Source of the DNA: Corynebacterium yonathiae
GTDB taxonomy: Bacteria; Actinomycetota; Actinomycetes; Mycobacteriales; Mycobacteriaceae
NCBI RefSeq assembly: GCF_022288805.1
Contig: NZ_JAKOPM010000009.1
Span: 1 to 64,000 of the forward strand
Length of the DNA: 64,000 nt
Direction of reading: 5' to 3'
Position 1 is the stretch's first letter, and each line of letters starts with the position of its first letter. The translations under genes were made by a program, and so were the position numbers. Under the pieces are notes generated by a model. It had not been told where the DNA came from and did not search any database. It saw nothing but the letters and a program-made list of their open reading frames with translations. Of the stretch, positions 16,833 through 26,639 are shown one piece after another.

Positions 16833-17240
16833 CTAACACGCGTTAAATGCAGTAGCAGAACGCAACAAATGGTTCCATCGGCACTGGCGGCATACCTCTA
16901 CCTCGTGCACCGTAAACTCCAAGCCCTCGGCCACGAACTCCGCTATTTCTTTGTCACTGCGGGCGCTCCCCGCGCGGCGGCCGAGATTTTCGCCATAGAC
17001 CCAGCGTGTGAGCCGCAAAGGCTCGCCGCAGACGGGGCATTCCTTGTCCATTGTGCGCCCGTGGTGCTCGGCTGCGGCACGCAGCAAAAAATCGGCATCG
17101 CACACATCCTCCCGGGTGAGCTGCCCGGCGCGAAATTCGCGGAGATGGTGGGCGCGCTCCCACTCGTGGGAGAGCACATGCTTATAGGCAATAGAACTCA
17201 CCCGGCTTATCCTAATTACCTCTTCTTGATCGATCCACAT
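16833..17240 (-). CDS. DUF5318 zinc-ribbon-like protein
   Basis: A 135-residue protein found across Actinobacteria next to ino1 and PBP genes. It has a possible zinc site: CPVCG (about residue 68) and CRQCRWNH (about 117-124). The N-terminal half is helical with a REFRAGQLTREDVCDADFLL segment. The function is unknown. It is divergent from ino1, with 87 bp between the start codons, and lies upstream of the PBP gene in the same orientation with a 75-bp gap. A regulatory or envelope role is only suggested by neighbours. Confidence 0.75.
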   Translation of the reverse strand: MWIDQEEVIRISRVSSIAYKHVLSHEWERAHHLREFRAGQLTREDVCDADFLLRAAAEHHGRTMDKECPVCGEPLRLTRWVYGENLGRRAGSARSDKEIAEFVAEGLEFTVHEVEVCRQCRWNHLLRSATAFNAC

Positions 17241-17327
17241 GGTGTTATGCCACCGTAGGGCATAATTTTTGGCTTACTCTTACGCAGTCACTGACAGCCA
17301 CAACTCATGGAGTTAAAGGAGTAGACC

Positions 17328-18416
17328 GTGTCCGAAAAAGTAAAGGTCGCCATCGTGGGCGTCGGCAACTGCGCCACGTCCCTTATTGAGGGCGTGGAGT
17401 TTTATCGCAACGCCGCGGCCGATGCAGACATTCCCGGATTGATGCATACCCAGTTTGGCCCGTACCACGTAGGCGATTTGGAATTCGTCGCCGCTTTTGA
17501 CGTGGATGCGGACAAGGTGGGCAAGGACCTTGCGGAGGCCACGCGCAGCTCCCGCAATTGCACCATCTCCATTACGGAAGTCCCGGAGCTGGGCGTTACC
17601 GTGCAGCGCGGGCCTACCCTGGATGGCTTGGGGCGTTACTACCAAGAATCCATCGCGGAATCAGAAGCCCCGCTTGCCGACGTCCCCGCTATACTCCGCG
17701 AATCCGGCGCCGATGTCGTAGTTTCCTACCTGCCGGTGGGCTCTGAGGAAGCCGATAAGTTCTACGCCCAAGCGGCCATCGATGCCGGTTGCGCCTTTGT
17801 CAACGCCCTTCCGGTCTTTATTGCCTCTGATCCGGAATGGGCGAAAAAATTCGAGGACGCCGGCCTGCCCATCGTGGGCGATGATATTAAGTCTCAGGTG
17901 GGCGCCACCATTACCCACCGCGTCATGGCGAAGCTCTTCGAAGACCGCGGCGTGCGCTTGGAGCGCACCATGCAGCTCAATGTGGGCGGCAACATGGACT
18001 TTAAAAATATGCTCGAACGCGAGCGCCTCGAATCCAAGAAGATTTCCAAGACCCAGGCCGTAACCTCGAATCTGCACAACTCCCCCATCGCCGGCAAGCG
18101 CGAGGACCGCAATGTACACATCGGCCCCTCCGATTACGTGGAATGGCTCGATGATCGCAAGTGGGCCTATGTCCGCTTAGAAGGCTCCGCCTTCGGCGAA
18201 GTACCGCTGAACTTGGAATACAAGCTGGAGGTCTGGGACTCCCCTAACTCTGCGGGCATCATCATCGATGCGGTGCGCGCCGCCAAGATTGCTCTCGACC
18301 GCGGGGTTGCCGGCCCAGTGCTTCCCGCCTCGTCCTACCTGATGAAGTCCCCACCGGTCCAAAAGGCCGATGACGTGGCACGCGCAGAGCTAGAAGATTT
18401 TATTGCCGGAAGCTAA
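17328..18416 (+). CDS. ino1: myo-inositol-1-phosphate synthase
   Basis: A 362-residue actinobacterial-type inositol-3-phosphate synthase (the short class of about 360 aa). Start is GTG 17328 behind AAAGGAG. The NAD-binding loop is [12 protein letters not shown] (residues 9-20). Family motifs [13 protein letters not shown] and [12 protein letters not shown] are present. It converts glucose-6-phosphate to inositol phosphate using NAD. Inositol feeds phosphatidylinositol, PIMs, lipoarabinomannan and mycothiol in Corynebacteriales. The ino1-MarR-usp order matches that known in C. glutamicum. Confidence 0.95.
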   Translation: MSEKVKVAIVGVGNCATSLIEGVEFYRNAAADADIPGLMHTQFGPYHVGDLEFVAAFDVDADKVGKDLAEATRSSRNCTISITEVPELGVTVQRGPTLDGLGRYYQESIAESEAPLADVPAILRESGADVVVSYLPVGSEEADKFYAQAAIDAGCAFVNALPVFIASDPEWAKKFEDAGLPIVGDDIKSQVGATITHRVMAKLFEDRGVRLERTMQLNVGGNMDFKNMLERERLESKKISKTQAVTSNLHNSPIAGKREDRNVHIGPSDYVEWLDDRKWAYVRLEGSAFGEVPLNLEYKLEVWDSPNSAGIIIDAVRAAKIALDRGVAGPVLPASSYLMKSPPVQKADDVARAELEDFIAGS

Positions 18417-18443
18417 TTTTTAGCCACCGAACTACCGCGCAGG

Positions 18444-18468
18444 GAAAACGAGCTATACAATCGTTTTC
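18444..18468. promoter_or_regulatory. palindromic operator over the marR promoter -10 box
   Basis: GAAAACGA (18444-18451) and TCGTTTTC (18461-18468) are perfect inverted arms 9 bp apart. The -10 TACAAT (18456-18461) lies in the spacer, and the ATG (18470) follows 8 nt later with no Shine-Dalgarno. This fits a leaderless, self-repressed regulator gene. Confidence 0.7.
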
Positions 18469-18469
18469 T

Positions 18470-18970
18470 ATGACGCAGCAACATGAGGAGAAGGACCTCA
18501 CTCAATCCCCGTCTACATACGAGGATGCTGTCGAGGTCGCGCGTTCAATCCAACCGGCGCTCAATAAGCTCATCCTTATTTTCCAGCGCACGGCGGAGGG
18601 CTCTTCTTTGACCACCTCCCAGGTCTCCATCATGAACCAGCTGCGTATGCGCGGCCCATCCCGCGTCTCCACCATCGCGCAGGCAGAGCTTATCCGCATG
18701 CCCACCGCCTCCAATGCGCTCTATCAGCTAGAGCGCCGCGGCTACGTGGAACGCCACCGCGATGAAGAAGACCGCCGCGGCGTCCTAGTAGCACTGACGC
18801 AATTGGGCGAATCCGAACTCGCCATCGTCTCGCAACAGCGCGCCTCGGCCTTGGCTGAGATCATGCGGTGGCTAGAGCCGAAGGATTTGGACACCGCTAA
18901 CGAGGTTGCCACCGTCATCTCCAAGCTGGCTGATGTCTATCGCCCCACAATGAACGGCGAACAGCACTAG
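18470..18970 (+). CDS. MarR-family transcriptional regulator
   Basis: A 166-residue regulator with a central winged helix-turn-helix (about residues 50-115). It has LTTSQVSIMNQLRMRGPSRV, recognition region IRMPTASNALYQLERRGYV and wing RHRDEEDRRGVLVALT, the DxRxR-type wing typical of MarR. It dimerises through its terminal helices. It is probably leaderless and self-repressing through the palindrome at 18444-18468. The usp gene begins 87 nt downstream on the same strand. Position next to ino1 and usp resembles C. glutamicum MalR, a stress and envelope regulator, but orthology is inferred from synteny, not shown. Confidence 0.9.
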   Translation: MTQQHEEKDLTQSPSTYEDAVEVARSIQPALNKLILIFQRTAEGSSLTTSQVSIMNQLRMRGPSRVSTIAQAELIRMPTASNALYQLERRGYVERHRDEEDRRGVLVALTQLGESELAIVSQQRASALAEIMRWLEPKDLDTANEVATVISKLADVYRPTMNGEQH

Positions 18971-19057
18971 TTTCGCCCGCAGTGATTTCATTTTTCTTGG
19001 GCTTAACGTGATAATTGAGAGAAGCGAAAACCGTAATCTCTCACTAGTTCGTACAGT

Positions 19058-20029
19058 ATGGTAACTGAATCTTCCGATGGGCATTTCCCAGCCTTGAACA
19101 AGGGCTCGGCCGATAAACCTCTTCGCATTCTCATTTCTTGGAGTCCTTCCTCCTCCGGCACCGAGGCACTGGACTGCGCCGCGTGGCTTTCCCGTACCGC
19201 CGATACCCAAGTGCGAGTCATTTCTACTGTGTTCCAGCCGTGGACTACTACGTCCCTTAGCAAGCTCGGTGGAAAATATAAAAAATGGTTTAAAGGACAA
19301 CAGGAGGCCTGTGCCGCCGCTACCCGTGCCGCCCTCGATAAGGCCGGCGTGCCGCGTAGCTGCTGGGATGAGAAACCCTCCCTATTGGTCGACGGCCCTT
19401 CGCGCCCCCAGCTACTGACGGAAATGGCCAAGAAATTCGAGGCAGACCTCATCATTTTGGGGCCTAACCAGGCCGCACCCAAGGGGCGTTTCTTCGCCGG
19501 CTCTACGGCCGATACCTTGCTGCATTATTCTCCTCAGCCGTTGGGCTTGGTGCCTCGCAAGGTAAAGCTGTCCAAGCACGGTGTCACCCGCTTTAACTTC
19601 GCCATCACCGAACGCAGCCCGCGCGAGGATCATGAGATGCTCGCCGCGGCCGAGCTGGCCAATCGCTGGAACCTGCCGCTGCGCCTGCTGGCCTTTTCGG
19701 CAAAGGGACTGCTCAATACCCCTTCTAAGGATAAGCACGATATGGCGCTCGAGCTGGCGGCGGAATGGCTCGAGGATTCCCTTGCCATGCTGGACCGCGC
19801 CCGCGATTGCATTCAGGAGAAATTCCCCGAGCTGGATGTCACCTCTGAAATTGGGTCCGGCGCGGGCTGGGGCGGTGCGGTAGATTCGCTCAAGTGGAAA
19901 AAGGGCGATCTCATGCTTATGGCCTCCACCCCGCAAGGCCCCATCGCCCGCGTATTCTTGGGCTCTACTGCTACAGAGCTACTGCCACATATTCGGGTGC
20001 CCATCTTGGTCCACCCATCCTGCGGTTAA
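19058..20029 (+). CDS. universal stress protein (tandem UspA domains)
   Basis: A 323-residue protein with two UspA domains in tandem (about residues 20-165 and 175-320). The ATP-type signature appears as GPNQAAPKGRFFAGSTADTL in the first, and as a related sequence in the second (ASTPQGPIARVFLGSTATEL). Tandem Usp proteins are common in Actinobacteria and act as cytoplasmic stress or nucleotide-binding proteins. It follows a MarR gene and precedes a small membrane protein by 9 nt. Its biochemical role is unknown. Confidence 0.9.
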   Translation: MVTESSDGHFPALNKGSADKPLRILISWSPSSSGTEALDCAAWLSRTADTQVRVISTVFQPWTTTSLSKLGGKYKKWFKGQQEACAAATRAALDKAGVPRSCWDEKPSLLVDGPSRPQLLTEMAKKFEADLIILGPNQAAPKGRFFAGSTADTLLHYSPQPLGLVPRKVKLSKHGVTRFNFAITERSPREDHEMLAAAELANRWNLPLRLLAFSAKGLLNTPSKDKHDMALELAAEWLEDSLAMLDRARDCIQEKFPELDVTSEIGSGAGWGGAVDSLKWKKGDLMLMASTPQGPIARVFLGSTATELLPHIRVPILVHPSCG

Positions 20030-20038
20030 GATTGGGGC

Positions 20039-20521
20039 ATGAGCCTGCGACCCGAGCATCCCGAAAACGATCTCACTTCTGATGCGGACTACGCCAATCT
20101 GCGCCGCCCGGAACCGCGGAGCTTTGATGAGCTGGCCGATGAGCCAGATCCCTTGGAGGTTGCCGCTGCCAACCGCCGCTCCACCCGGCAGGCCGTCTGG
20201 TACATGCTCGGCGTCCTTGTTTTGTCGGCGCTTTATGGTTTTGCGGTAGCTCTCATCACTAGGCTTGCCGGGGGTCCCTTATGCGAGGATGGCAGCGCCA
20301 CGTGGCTCTGCACCGATGGACAACGTACCTTCTTTAGCCTTACTACCCCGATCATCCCCTTCTGCGGCATGATTGGCTGCGCCATCATCATGGTGCGCAA
20401 GCTACACCGCTATCTGCGCTGGCGCAGTTGGATGGCCATTTTCTGGGTGATGGCCTGCAATTTCATGCTGTGGACCATCACCGATATCCAGCTATTTCTC
20501 ATGGACTCGGCTGCCGCATAG
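20039..20521 (+). CDS. membrane protein of unknown function
   Basis: A 160-residue protein with an acidic N-terminal tail (about residues 1-55) followed by three hydrophobic segments: about 57-80, 98-120 and 131-153. Two cysteines (Cys84, Cys93) lie in the short loop after the first segment and could form a disulfide outside the cell. It starts 9 nt after the universal stress gene and ends 12 nt before pabAB, so it may link the two transcription units. No family is recognised. Confidence 0.75.
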   Translation: MSLRPEHPENDLTSDADYANLRRPEPRSFDELADEPDPLEVAAANRRSTRQAVWYMLGVLVLSALYGFAVALITRLAGGPLCEDGSATWLCTDGQRTFFSLTTPIIPFCGMIGCAIIMVRKLHRYLRWRSWMAIFWVMACNFMLWTITDIQLFLMDSAAA

Positions 20522-20533
20522 AACCCCCTCCCT

Positions 20534-22393
20534 ATGATCCTCCTGCTTGATAACTACGATTCTTATACCTTCAACCTGGCTCACCTCATTGCAGAGGTAG
20601 ACGGCCGCCACCCACTCGTTATTGCTGCCGGCGAGGCAGAAGGTCTGGCCGAGCGCGTGCGTGCTGGCGAATTTTCTCACGTGGTCATCTCTCCTGGGCC
20701 AGGAACGCCTGAACGGGAGGAGGACTTCGGCACTGCCCGAGCCATCATCGCTGCCGCAGCAGCGGCCAAGATACCGGTGCTGGGCGTATGCCTTGGCCAC
20801 CAAGGGCTGGGCCTGTTGGCCGGCGCCCAGGTGTCTCGCGCGCCGCAACCGCGCCACGGTTTTGTCTCCACCCTTAGCCACTCGGGCAAGGGGATCTTTG
20901 CCGGAATTCCGCAAAACTTCGAGGTAGTGCGCTACCACTCGCTGCACCTAGAAGAGGCACCCGGATTCACTGTTCATGCGCGCAGCGAGGATGGCATCAT
21001 TCAAGCGCTCAAGGTCGATGGTTTGCCGCACTGGGGCGTGCAATTCCACCCGGAGTCGGTGCTCACCCAGCACGGCCGGGATATTATGCGCAACTTCCTG
21101 GGTGGGTTCCGCCTGCTCCACCGCGAGGTGCCCGGCGCGGTGGACTGCCCGCGGGTCTTTGCCACCCTGCGCGCCGAGGGAGAAGATGCTTTCTTCCTCG
21201 ACTCCGCGGATCCGCGCGGGCGCTACTCCATCCTCGGCGATACTGCTGGCGCGTTGAGTCGCTCTTTCCGCTATCGGCTTGGTGACGCCCCCGATATCCT
21301 CACCCTCCTCGATCGCGAGCTCGCCACCCGTATCATCGATGCACCGGACCTCCCCTTTAGCGGCGGGCTTATCGGCTACCTGGGCTATGAGTGCGCCCAA
21401 TTGACCCTGCCCATTGAGCTCAGCCACCGCTCCCCTTACCCAGATGCTTATTTTGTGCGGCCGCAGTCCTTTATCGTCTATGACCACCAGCAAGAAACCG
21501 CGCATCTGTGCTGCCTGGCTGGCGACGGCGCTGATCACCTGCTTGACCGCTTAGAAGCCGCCTTGGAAGCAGATGGGCCACAGGACGCCGGGGAGGGCAG
21601 CGGGGCGTCGCTAAGCGCGGGCTCCTGGCACAGCCCCGGCTACCTGGAGCGGATTAAGCGCGCCCAAGGGTTCCTACACGCCGGCGAGAGCTACGAGATC
21701 TGCCTAACCGATACCTACTCGGCCGCGGCCGAGGGGGAGCTCTATTCCCAACTGCGCTCGCACAATCCCGCCCCCTATGCCGCGCACCTCGTCTTCGACG
21801 GCGTGGAAGTCTGCAGCGCCTCGCCTGAGCGCTTCCTCACCGTGCGCGGCCGGGAGGTGGAGGCCAAACCAATTAAGGGCACTATCTCCGCCGACCAAGA
21901 TCCCGCGTTGCTGACCACGGACCCGAAAACACGCGCCGAAAACCTCATGATCGTCGACCTGCTGCGCAATGACCTTTCCCGGGTATGCGAGCCCGGAAGT
22001 GTGCGCGTACCGAAGTTGATGCAGGTAGAAAGCTATGCCACGGTTCATCAATTGGTATCCACCATTACCGGACAGCTGCGCGCCAATGCCACTGCGGTCG
22101 ATGCCCTCCGCGCTGCCTTTCCTCCCGGCTCGATGACGGGTGCGCCGAAGCTGCGCACCTGCGAAATCATCGATCAGCTCGAGACCGGCCCTCGCGGGGT
22201 CTACTCCGGCGTGGTGGGCTATCTAGGCTTCGATGGGCAAGCCGACCTCAGCGTTGTCATCCGCACGGCCGTACGCGCGGACGGTGAGGTCACTATCGGG
22301 GCCGGCGGGGCCATCGTTTTGGATTCGGAACCCGCCGCCGAGCTAGAAGAGCGCAACCTCAAGGCGCAGTCCGTGTTGAGGGCATGGCAATGA
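20534..22393 (+). CDS. pabAB: aminodeoxychorismate synthase, fused glutaminase and synthase (PabA-PabB)
   Basis: A 619-residue fusion. The N-terminal class I glutamine amidotransferase (about 1-195) has Cys86 in GVCLGHQ and the His-Glu of FHPESVL. The C-terminal chorismate-binding domain (about 230-619) has PIKGT with Lys448. The lysine in this motif is characteristic of PabB; the TrpE in this window has PIAGT. Together they convert chorismate and glutamine to 4-amino-4-deoxychorismate for folate. The next gene, overlapping it, is the matching lyase. Fused forms are usual in Corynebacterium. Confidence 0.94.
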   Translation: MILLLDNYDSYTFNLAHLIAEVDGRHPLVIAAGEAEGLAERVRAGEFSHVVISPGPGTPEREEDFGTARAIIAAAAAAKIPVLGVCLGHQGLGLLAGAQVSRAPQPRHGFVSTLSHSGKGIFAGIPQNFEVVRYHSLHLEEAPGFTVHARSEDGIIQALKVDGLPHWGVQFHPESVLTQHGRDIMRNFLGGFRLLHREVPGAVDCPRVFATLRAEGEDAFFLDSADPRGRYSILGDTAGALSRSFRYRLGDAPDILTLLDRELATRIIDAPDLPFSGGLIGYLGYECAQLTLPIELSHRSPYPDAYFVRPQSFIVYDHQQETAHLCCLAGDGADHLLDRLEAALEADGPQDAGEGSGASLSAGSWHSPGYLERIKRAQGFLHAGESYEICLTDTYSAAAEGELYSQLRSHNPAPYAAHLVFDGVEVCSASPERFLTVRGREVEAKPIKGTISADQDPALLTTDPKTRAENLMIVDLLRNDLSRVCEPGSVRVPKLMQVESYATVHQLVSTITGQLRANATAVDALRAAFPPGSMTGAPKLRTCEIIDQLETGPRGVYSGVVGYLGFDGQADLSVVIRTAVRADGEVTIGAGGAIVLDSEPAAELEERNLKAQSVLRAWQ

Positions 22394-23136
22394 ACACCCA
22401 TCTCTGGCACGAAGGCAGCTTTATTCCCGGCCAACCCCATCCCGGCCCCTTTGACGTTGCGGATTCTTGGCGGATGCTTGGCGACACCTACTCAAACGCC
22501 CTTCGCCTTCACCTCCAGCGCTTCGAGTCGGTGGCGGGGCCGCTTCCCGCCGGGTTCGTGCCCGCGATGCGGCAGCGCTTCGCCCCTGGCGATCTTTTTC
22601 CCCGCATCTCGCTAACCGCCGGAGAACTGCGCCTTGATATTCGCCCTGCTCCCCCAGCGCGCCCAGTCACCCGGCTAACCTATGCGCTGGCACCCGACCC
22701 GCGCTCACAACCTTTAGTCAAGGGCCCCGATTTCCCAGCGCTGGCACACTACCGCACCAAATACCAGGTAGACGGCACCGATGACACCGCCATCGTGGAT
22801 TCCTCCGGTGCCATGGTGGAGACCACCACCGGCGCGCTCGTCGCCTGGGACGGGGAGACTCTTGTCCTCCCCACCGGGACTGCGCTGCCCAGCATCACGC
22901 TGCACCAGGTCACCCGGCGCGCCGCGGCCCTAGGCATACGGACCGAAACACGCCCGCTCACCCTGGAGCTCGCCGCCGAATGCCCCGTGTGGTTCCTCAA
23001 CTCGCTGCACGGCATCAGCCCGGTGACCGAACTACACACACCTACCGGCATCATCTATCCGCCCGGCAACCCGCACACCGCCACGTGGCAACAGTGGTGG
23101 TGGAGCTGCTTCCACAAGGAAACGGCGCGCGATTAG
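22390..23136 (+). CDS. pabC: class IV aminotransferase, probable aminodeoxychorismate lyase
   Basis: A 248-residue fold-type IV PLP protein, starting at ATG 22390 or 22384, inside the pabAB 3' end. The PLP lysine is probably Lys111 in VKGPDF, and the conserved Glu is in [14 protein letters not shown]. It should release pyruvate from aminodeoxychorismate to give p-aminobenzoate. Family divergence is high, and the call leans on the overlap with pabAB. An alternative is a branched-chain or D-amino acid aminotransferase. The stop overlaps the convergent rhodanese stop by 4 nt. Confidence 0.85.
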   Translation: MNTHLWHEGSFIPGQPHPGPFDVADSWRMLGDTYSNALRLHLQRFESVAGPLPAGFVPAMRQRFAPGDLFPRISLTAGELRLDIRPAPPARPVTRLTYALAPDPRSQPLVKGPDFPALAHYRTKYQVDGTDDTAIVDSSGAMVETTTGALVAWDGETLVLPTGTALPSITLHQVTRRAAALGIRTETRPLTLELAAECPVWFLNSLHGISPVTELHTPTGIIYPPGNPHTATWQQWWWSCFHKETARD

Positions 23137-24068
23137 CTCTCCTGCTTGGCTAGCTGCGCTGCTACCTCGGCGCAATCTGGCCGGCCGCAGTGCTGCGTTT
23201 CTACATGCTGGATGCAGTCATCACAGATGAGCACCTGCTGGCGGCAGGTATCTTCATTGATGCAGTTGTGGAAGGTATTCGTGCCTTTGCCACAGTGCAC
23301 GCAATGGCCCAGCTGGATAAAACCTGGGTCCTGGAGCCCTTGGCCAAACTCATGGTGCATGCGCTTATCAAAGACGTACATTGAGCCTTCCCACAGGCCA
23401 TCATTGCCGTACTTTTCGCCATAGCGCACGATGCCGCCATCAATCTGGTAGACCTCTTTGAAACCACGATTCTTCATCAACGAAGACAGGATCTCGCAGC
23501 GAATACCGCCGGTGCAATAGGACACCACCGGCTTATCTTTCATCCAGTCGTACTTGCCGGACTCAATTTCCTCGATGAAGTCATGCGTGGTTTTCACATC
23601 GGGCACGACGGCATTTTTAAACTTGCCAATCTCTGCCTCCATGGCGTTGCGTCCATCAAAGAAGACGACTTCCTCGCCACGTTCTTCTACCAGCTTATTG
23701 ACTTCTTCTGGTTTGAGGTGCACACCGCCACCGACGACACCATTTTCATCCACCTTCAGCTCACCCGGCGCGCCAAAGGCCACAATTTCATCGCGCACCT
23801 TGACCGAAAGGCGTGGGAAGTCATCCGCTCCGCCCTCGGACCACTTGAACTGCATGCGCTTAAAGCCTGGGTATTCCTTGGTCTGGCGAACGTAGCGCTT
23901 GCAGGCTTCCATATCGCCGCCAACGGTGCCGTTGATGCCATGCTCGGAGATGAGGATGCGCCCCTTGAGCCCCAGGGACTCGCACAGGGTGCGCTGCCAC
24001 AGCATGATTGCAGTGGGATCTTCGATGGGGGTAAAGCAGTAATACAGGAGAACTTTGCCAATAGTCAC
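23133..24068 (-). CDS. trhO: tRNA uridine(34) hydroxylase, rhodanese type (TrhO/YceA)
   Basis: A 311-residue protein of the TrhO family: an N-terminal acylphosphatase-like domain (about 1-110) with [16 protein letters not shown], then a rhodanese domain (about 125-225) with active-site Cys185 in [11 protein letters not shown]-terminal cysteine-rich tail ([25 protein letters not shown]) may bind a metal. In E. coli and B. subtilis such enzymes hydroxylate uridine 34 of certain tRNAs, giving ho5U. It is cytoplasmic and lies convergent with pabC. Confidence 0.9.
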   Translation of the reverse strand: MTIGKVLLYYCFTPIEDPTAIMLWQRTLCESLGLKGRILISEHGINGTVGGDMEACKRYVRQTKEYPGFKRMQFKWSEGGADDFPRLSVKVRDEIVAFGAPGELKVDENGVVGGGVHLKPEEVNKLVEERGEEVVFFDGRNAMEAEIGKFKNAVVPDVKTTHDFIEEIESGKYDWMKDKPVVSYCTGGIRCEILSSLMKNRGFKEVYQIDGGIVRYGEKYGNDGLWEGSMYVFDKRMHHEFGQGLQDPGFIQLGHCVHCGKGTNTFHNCINEDTCRQQVLICDDCIQHVETQHCGRPDCAEVAAQLAKQES

Positions 24069-24131
24069 GCCCCAATCTTAGGCCTGCAGCAGGATAGATC
24101 CCCAATCTTGTAGTTCTTCTTTATAAGACTG

Positions 24132-24162
24132 CGGCCCCTCCAGCACGGGGCTGAAAGGGCCG
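24132..24162 (-). terminator. possible terminator after the DUF1846 gene
   Basis: CGGCCC (24132-24137) pairs with GGGCCG (24157-24162), with an inner CAGC/GCTG helix. It is 20 nt past the minus-strand stop. No clear U-tract follows, so it may be a weak or Rho-linked terminator. Confidence 0.4.
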
Positions 24163-24181
24163 ACCCTCTAATACGCAGAAC

Positions 24182-25678
24182 CTAGCGCTTTTGATACAGC
24201 GCTTTCTTGCGGGCAAAGACGGGATCAGAGGTCACGAGCACGCCAAGGTTGCGGAAGATTCCCTCATCCACCGAACCCAAGATGGTGGTGGTGTGGACGT
24301 CGCACCCGGCAAGCTCCTTGATCTGTTCCAGTGCCTTGCGAGCATTGTCATCCTTCGCTGCAGACACGGACAGAGCGATGAGTACCTCGTCGGTATGCAG
24401 GCGTGGATTCTTGGAACCTAGGTGCTTGGTCTTAAGCGTTTGAATCGGCTCGATAGATTCGGGGGAAAGCAAGTGGATATCGTCATCGATGCCTGCCAAA
24501 TGTTTCAGTGCATTCAGCAACATCGCAGCCGAGCAACCCAACAGGGGCGCGGTACGGCCGGTGATCATGGTGCCGTCGTGCAGCTGCATAGCAGAGGCTG
24601 GCTCACCCGTTTCTTCCGCACGCTGGCGAGCAGGAGCCACCACGGGGCGATCTTCTACCTTGATGCCGGCCTTAGCCATGATGACTGCGGCACGCTCAGA
24701 TTGTTCGGTACCCAGGCCAGCGCGAGCCTCTTCCACCTGCGCTTTAAAGTAGCGGCGGATGATTTCTTGCTGGGCGGCAGCGCAGCACACGGCGTCGTCA
24801 GTAATGCAGAACCCAGCCATATTCACTCCCATGTCCGTCGGAGACTGGTAAGGAGTGGCGCCGGTGAGCTTTTCCAACAACGTGCGCAGCAGCGGGAATG
24901 CTTCCACATCGCGGTTATAGTTCACGGTGGATTCACCATGGGCGGATAGGTGGAAGTGGTCAATAATATTGGAATCGTTGAGATCCACCGTGGCGGCCTC
25001 ATAGGCCAAATTCACGGGGTGTTCGAGGGGAAGATTCCAGATAGGGAAAGTTTCAAACTTGGCGTAGCCGGCATTATTGCCGCGCTGGTGCTCGTGGTAA
25101 ACCTGCGAGAGCGCGGTGGCCAGCTTGCCGGAACCAGGTCCCGGCGCGGTGACAACGACAAGATCGCGGGAGGTTTCCGCGAATTCATTGCGGCCAAAGC
25201 CCTCTTCGGACACGATAAGGTCTGTATTGGTGGGGTAACCAGGGATAACGCGGTGGCGGGCCACCTTGAGGCCAAGGCGTTCTGCCTTTTCAATGAAGGC
25301 CTCGGCCTGGGAGTTACCCTCCTCCAGCTGGGTCATGACGATGTTTTCCACCAAGAATCCGCGGCTGCGGAATACATCCACAAGACGCAGCAGGTCATCT
25401 TCATAAAGGATGCCTAGGTCAGCGCGCACCTTCTGGCGGGAGATGTCCTTCGCGTTGATGCAAATGAGGATCTCTACGTCCTCTTTGATGCGCTCCAGCA
25501 TCGCTATTTTATTGTCCGGGGTGAAGCCGGGCAGCACGCGGGAGGCATGCATATCGTCAAAAAGTTTGCCGCCCATCTCCAAGTAGAGTTTTCCGCCAAT
25601 TTCCTCGCGGCGGGCGTGGATGTGCTTTGACTGCAGCTCGATGTATTTCTCGCGGTCAAAGCCGATTTTGTGCGTCAT
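24182..25678 (-). CDS. DUF1846 domain protein
   Basis: A 498-residue protein matching the DUF1846 family along its length. It starts [20 protein letters not shown] and contains the conserved [20 protein letters not shown] and [12 protein letters not shown]. Crystal structures of this family exist, but no enzymatic role is established. The glycine-rich [10 protein letters not shown] loop looks like a phosphate-binding site. It is monocistronic, divergent from the nei gene, with 127 bp between the starts. Confidence 0.9.
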   Translation of the reverse strand: MTHKIGFDREKYIELQSKHIHARREEIGGKLYLEMGGKLFDDMHASRVLPGFTPDNKIAMLERIKEDVEILICINAKDISRQKVRADLGILYEDDLLRLVDVFRSRGFLVENIVMTQLEEGNSQAEAFIEKAERLGLKVARHRVIPGYPTNTDLIVSEEGFGRNEFAETSRDLVVVTAPGPGSGKLATALSQVYHEHQRGNNAGYAKFETFPIWNLPLEHPVNLAYEAATVDLNDSNIIDHFHLSAHGESTVNYNRDVEAFPLLRTLLEKLTGATPYQSPTDMGVNMAGFCITDDAVCCAAAQQEIIRRYFKAQVEEARAGLGTEQSERAAVIMAKAGIKVEDRPVVAPARQRAEETGEPASAMQLHDGTMITGRTAPLLGCSAAMLLNALKHLAGIDDDIHLLSPESIEPIQTLKTKHLGSKNPRLHTDEVLIALSVSAAKDDNARKALEQIKELAGCDVHTTTILGSVDEGIFRNLGVLVTSDPVFARKKALYQKR

Positions 25679-25770
25679 GATTTGAAAGCCTTCCCCTGAG
25701 TTAAATCATTCCGCATTTCGAGTTTACGCTATTGTCACCTCCCGAATAAGTGAGCTGGTTAGCGCCAGGT

Positions 25771-25798
25771 TTGGCCGAAAATTCTTCCCGGTTAGACT
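25771..25798 (+). promoter_or_regulatory. leaderless promoter of the Nei-type glycosylase
   Basis: A -35 TTGGCC (25771-25776) and a -10 TAGACT (25793-25798) are 16 bp apart. The ATG at 25806 lies 8 nt past the -10 box and has no Shine-Dalgarno, so transcription should begin at or next to the start codon. Confidence 0.55.
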
Positions 25799-25805
25799 GA
25801 ATTCT

Positions 25806-26621
25806 ATGCCTGAAGGTCACGTCATCCATCGCCTAGCCAATAAATTCAACGCGGATTATCGCGACATGCCGCTAAGGGTGACCAGCCCGCAGGGACGCTT
25901 CGCTGCGGAGGCCGAGCTTCTCGATGGCGAGCGCATCGAGCTGGCCGAGACCTACGGTAAGCACCTTTTTGTACACTTCACCGCCCAGAATCCACGGCAT
26001 ATTCTCTATATTCACTTAGGGCTCATCGGCAAGCTGCGCTTCGAGCCCCGCGAGGAAACCGGCGGACAGATTCGGGTGCGCATTGATAATGGCACAGAGG
26101 CCGCCAACCTGCGCGGACCCCAGTTTTGCCGCCTCCTTACTGAGGAGGACTACCGCGCACAATTGGGCAAGGTGGGCCAAGACCCGCTGCGCGCGGACGC
26201 CGATGTGGAGGCTTTATGGGCCAAGGTGCACAGGTCGCGGCGCAGCATCGGCTCGCTCATGATGGACCAGCACCTCTATGCCGGCGTGGGCAATATTTAC
26301 CGCGCGGAAACCCTCTTTCGCCATGGCCTCTCCCCTTTCCTGCCGGGCCGAGACGTTTCCCGTGAAACCTTTGACGCCACGTGGGCCGACCTGGTGGATC
26401 TGATGGAGTACGGGGTGGAGCACGGCCGCATCGATACGGTGCGGCCCGAACATTCTCCCGAGGCCATGGGGCGCGAACCACGCAAAGACGACCATGGCGG
26501 GGAGGTCTACGTCTATCGCCGCGCCGGCCTGCCCTGCTATGTGTGCGGCACCCCGGTGGCCGAAAGAGTCATGGAGGGGCGCAACCTATTTTGGTGTCCG
26601 ACCTGTCAACCTGCGCTTTAA
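25806..26621 (+). CDS. Fpg/Nei-family DNA glycosylase/AP lyase, Nei2-like
   Basis: A 271-residue base-excision repair enzyme. The processed N-terminus would be Pro2-Glu3 (MPEGHVIHRL), with Pro2 the catalytic nucleophile. The H2TH region contains DQHLYAGVGNIYRAE and the C-terminal zinc finger has CYVCG and CPTCQ. MPEGH at the start points to the endonuclease VIII group rather than Fpg (MPELPEV). Such enzymes remove oxidised pyrimidines, and mycobacterial Nei2 is the closest known type. The gene has a leaderless promoter. A degenerate parS (one mismatch) lies at 26355-26368 and is read as VSRET. Confidence 0.93.
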   Translation: MPEGHVIHRLANKFNADYRDMPLRVTSPQGRFAAEAELLDGERIELAETYGKHLFVHFTAQNPRHILYIHLGLIGKLRFEPREETGGQIRVRIDNGTEAANLRGPQFCRLLTEEDYRAQLGKVGQDPLRADADVEALWAKVHRSRRSIGSLMMDQHLYAGVGNIYRAETLFRHGLSPFLPGRDVSRETFDATWADLVDLMEYGVEHGRIDTVRPEHSPEAMGREPRKDDHGGEVYVYRRAGLPCYVCGTPVAERVMEGRNLFWCPTCQPAL

Positions 26622-26639
26622 AGGCCTATCCTGGCGGGC

